Positions 62,764-64,000 of a stretch of DNA of 64,000 bases are shown piece after piece (within the stretch, counting starts at the first letter, position 1; each line of letters begins with the position of its first letter). A program made the position numbers and the translations under genes. The notes below the pieces were generated by a model. The model was not told the origin of the DNA, did no database searches, and worked only from the letters and a program-made list of their open reading frames with translations. Source of the stretch: Taxillus chinensis (taxonomy: Eukaryota; Streptophyta; Magnoliopsida; Santalales; Loranthaceae); NCBI GenBank assembly GCA_023512835.1, contig CM042090.1, positions 20,310,356 to 20,374,355 of the forward strand, in the 5' to 3' direction.

Positions 62764-62768
<5 letters not shown>

Positions 62769-62822
<54 letters not shown>
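62769..62822. repeat. (CT)27 microsatellite
   Basis: An uninterrupted CT run ending directly at TTTACAG, so it also looks like a very long polypyrimidine tract before a 3' splice site. Confidence 0.95.
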
Positions 62823-62824
<2 letters not shown>

Positions 62825-63822
62825 ACAGTTATGCATCCGTGGAATCTACTCCTATGCCATTCGATATCAGAAGAGTTTTTTTTTTTCGAATAATGGTTTT
62901 GGAGTGATGGGGTTAAGTTATTATGCGTCTGTCGAATGTACTCTTTTGTTGTTCGTTATCATCAGTTGTTTTTTTTAAAATGTTTTTAGGAGTGATGGGG
63001 TTAAGTTTGTTTGTGTGATTCTAATCTGGGAAGGTCCGATTTCAGCATTATCCTTTAATTAGTTTTATCTTTTTTATTTATGCTATCATCTACCAAATAG
63101 AAGAAATTCCAAAGTACCACATTATTGGGATTAAGACTGTTTGATTTTATTTGGTTTGGTTATTATGCCCTTTCTCCTGGATGAGTAGCGTGAATGATGG
63201 TTGTTTGCATGCCGTTTAGATTAATGCTGCATAAGATCAAGGATTTTACAGTCCCCTCAACGTTTTTATATTCTACCTTTGTCTTTAATAAAATAATCTA
63301 GCACTCCCTAATGCTCTGTTTTCCCCTTGATATTGTTGCATTGTTGTATACGATTTGCGGCAAATGCATTTTTTTAAAAAAAAGTACTGTTTTTTTCTCT
63401 ACGGGATCTCTAAAACATAGAATGTGGGCTTGCGACATGTCTAACTGAGCTAGACCTCTTTTGCTTCATATTATGTCTTGTTCTGTTGGTGAGTTTTTAG
63501 TTGGTAATTTTGATTTGATACACAGACACCAGGCTCACTCGAATTTATTTAGCTTTCAAAGTGTAATGTCTTCAACCGCACGTTTGGATTGAAGGGAAAG
63601 GAAGAGGGCACATGTTGAAGCCTTGAAGCCTCTCTCCCATTTTGTTTAATAGGAAGGAAAATCTGAAAGAGAGGAATGACTTGCAAAAGTTCCTTTCCCA
63701 CCCGCCTGCCTGCCTTTGTCATACTCATGCATGAATGAGATTGAGAGTGTTGATTCCTTTCATCCCTATAATCCAAAAAAGGGAAAGGAACTTTAATTAT
63801 ATGTTCTCTCTCTCTCTCTCCA

Positions 63823-63842
63823 CCCCCCCCCCCCCCCCCCCC
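63823..63842. repeat. Poly(C) run of 20
   Basis: Preceded by a (TC)n run at about 63805-63820. One of several long C/G homopolymers in the window. Confidence 0.9.
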
Positions 63843-64000
63843 TCAATCCTAACAAGCTTCAAGGTCTATGACTCTGTCAACTAGTGTGTGCTTTCCATGA
63901 GAAATGGTAGTGCTCTATATTTTCACAAGTAAACTCCTTTTGGGAATGATCAGCGGGGCATATTCATTCACTCTGCATGCATGGGGGAAGAGGATGCTGG

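Larger units (their letters stand above)
62735..64000. other. TOM7 3' UTR and downstream sequence to window end
   Basis: Contains the (CT)n tract at 62769-62822 immediately followed by TTTACAG, and a 20-C run at 63823-63842. TTAAGTTATTATGCGTCTG-like blocks near 62860-63010 are partly duplicated (GGAGTGATGGGGTTAAGTT occurs twice, near 62900 and 62989). No gene is recognised; a 75-codon minus-strand frame at 63549-63776 has no familiar motif. Confidence 0.6.

Noticed and set aside
63549..63776. 75-codon minus-strand frame near the window end
   Set aside because: No familiar motif, no splice partners, and it overlaps a repeat-like segment.
1..64000. tRNA, rRNA, snoRNA genes, CRISPR-like arrays or an operon-like gene cluster
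   Set aside because: I found no cloverleaf-compatible A and B box pair outside the SINE remnant, no rRNA-like sequence and no regular spacer arrays. The neighbouring genes belong to unrelated pathways.

Overview
The window is nuclear DNA from a flowering plant. The evidence is GT-AG introns (one GC-AG exception), AT-rich non-coding DNA, plant-specific gene families and degenerate plant retrotransposons. The proteins look like those of a non-grass angiosperm; I cannot fix the species. Five gene families account for the six genes. All exon junctions given here were placed by splice signals, reading phase and homology remembered from the Arabidopsis families, not by transcripts.

Layout. (1) Positions 646-9238, minus strand: the first eleven coding exons of a class I alpha-mannosidase (MNS1/MNS2 type, Golgi N-glycan trimming). 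Its 3' end lies outside the window. Its fifth intron carries a 2.05-kb solo LTR with a perfect 5-bp target duplication. (2) 9239-12690: AT-rich intergenic DNA, divergent from the next gene. (3) 13823-22875 and 31473-42755, both plus strand: two intact head-to-tail copies of a plant p300/CBP histone acetyltransferase (HAC1 type: KIX, TAZ1, PHD, HAT, ZZ, ZZ, TAZ2; 1713 and 1705 aa). Thirteen of sixteen coding exons have identical lengths in the two copies. Copy 1 is the more diverged and appears to use one GC-AG intron. (4) 43711-52398: HCF173, the chloroplast SDR/CIA30 protein needed for psbA translation. A 3.06-kb degenerate Ty1/copia element sits antisense in intron 7. (5) 53947-59879: a membrane-anchored START-domain lipid-binding protein, with a broken copia pol region in intron 3. 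(6) 62510-62734: a single-exon TOM7, the small subunit of the mitochondrial outer-membrane translocase.

The genes are functionally unrelated (secretory glycan trimming, chromatin acetylation, chloroplast translation, lipid binding, mitochondrial import), as is usual in plants. I see no operon-like or dedicated multi-gene system. The notable biology is the tandem HAC pair and the mobile-element history: a solo LTR, at least three copia remnants, SINE tails in two host introns and inside one copia element, foldback MITE-like hairpins and a captured gene fragment in HAC copy 2 intron 8. A shard of copia reverse-transcriptase sequence occurs both directly upstream of HCF173 and in the START-gene intron. 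The window also has unusually long poly(C)/poly(G) runs (up to 33), which need checking against raw reads.
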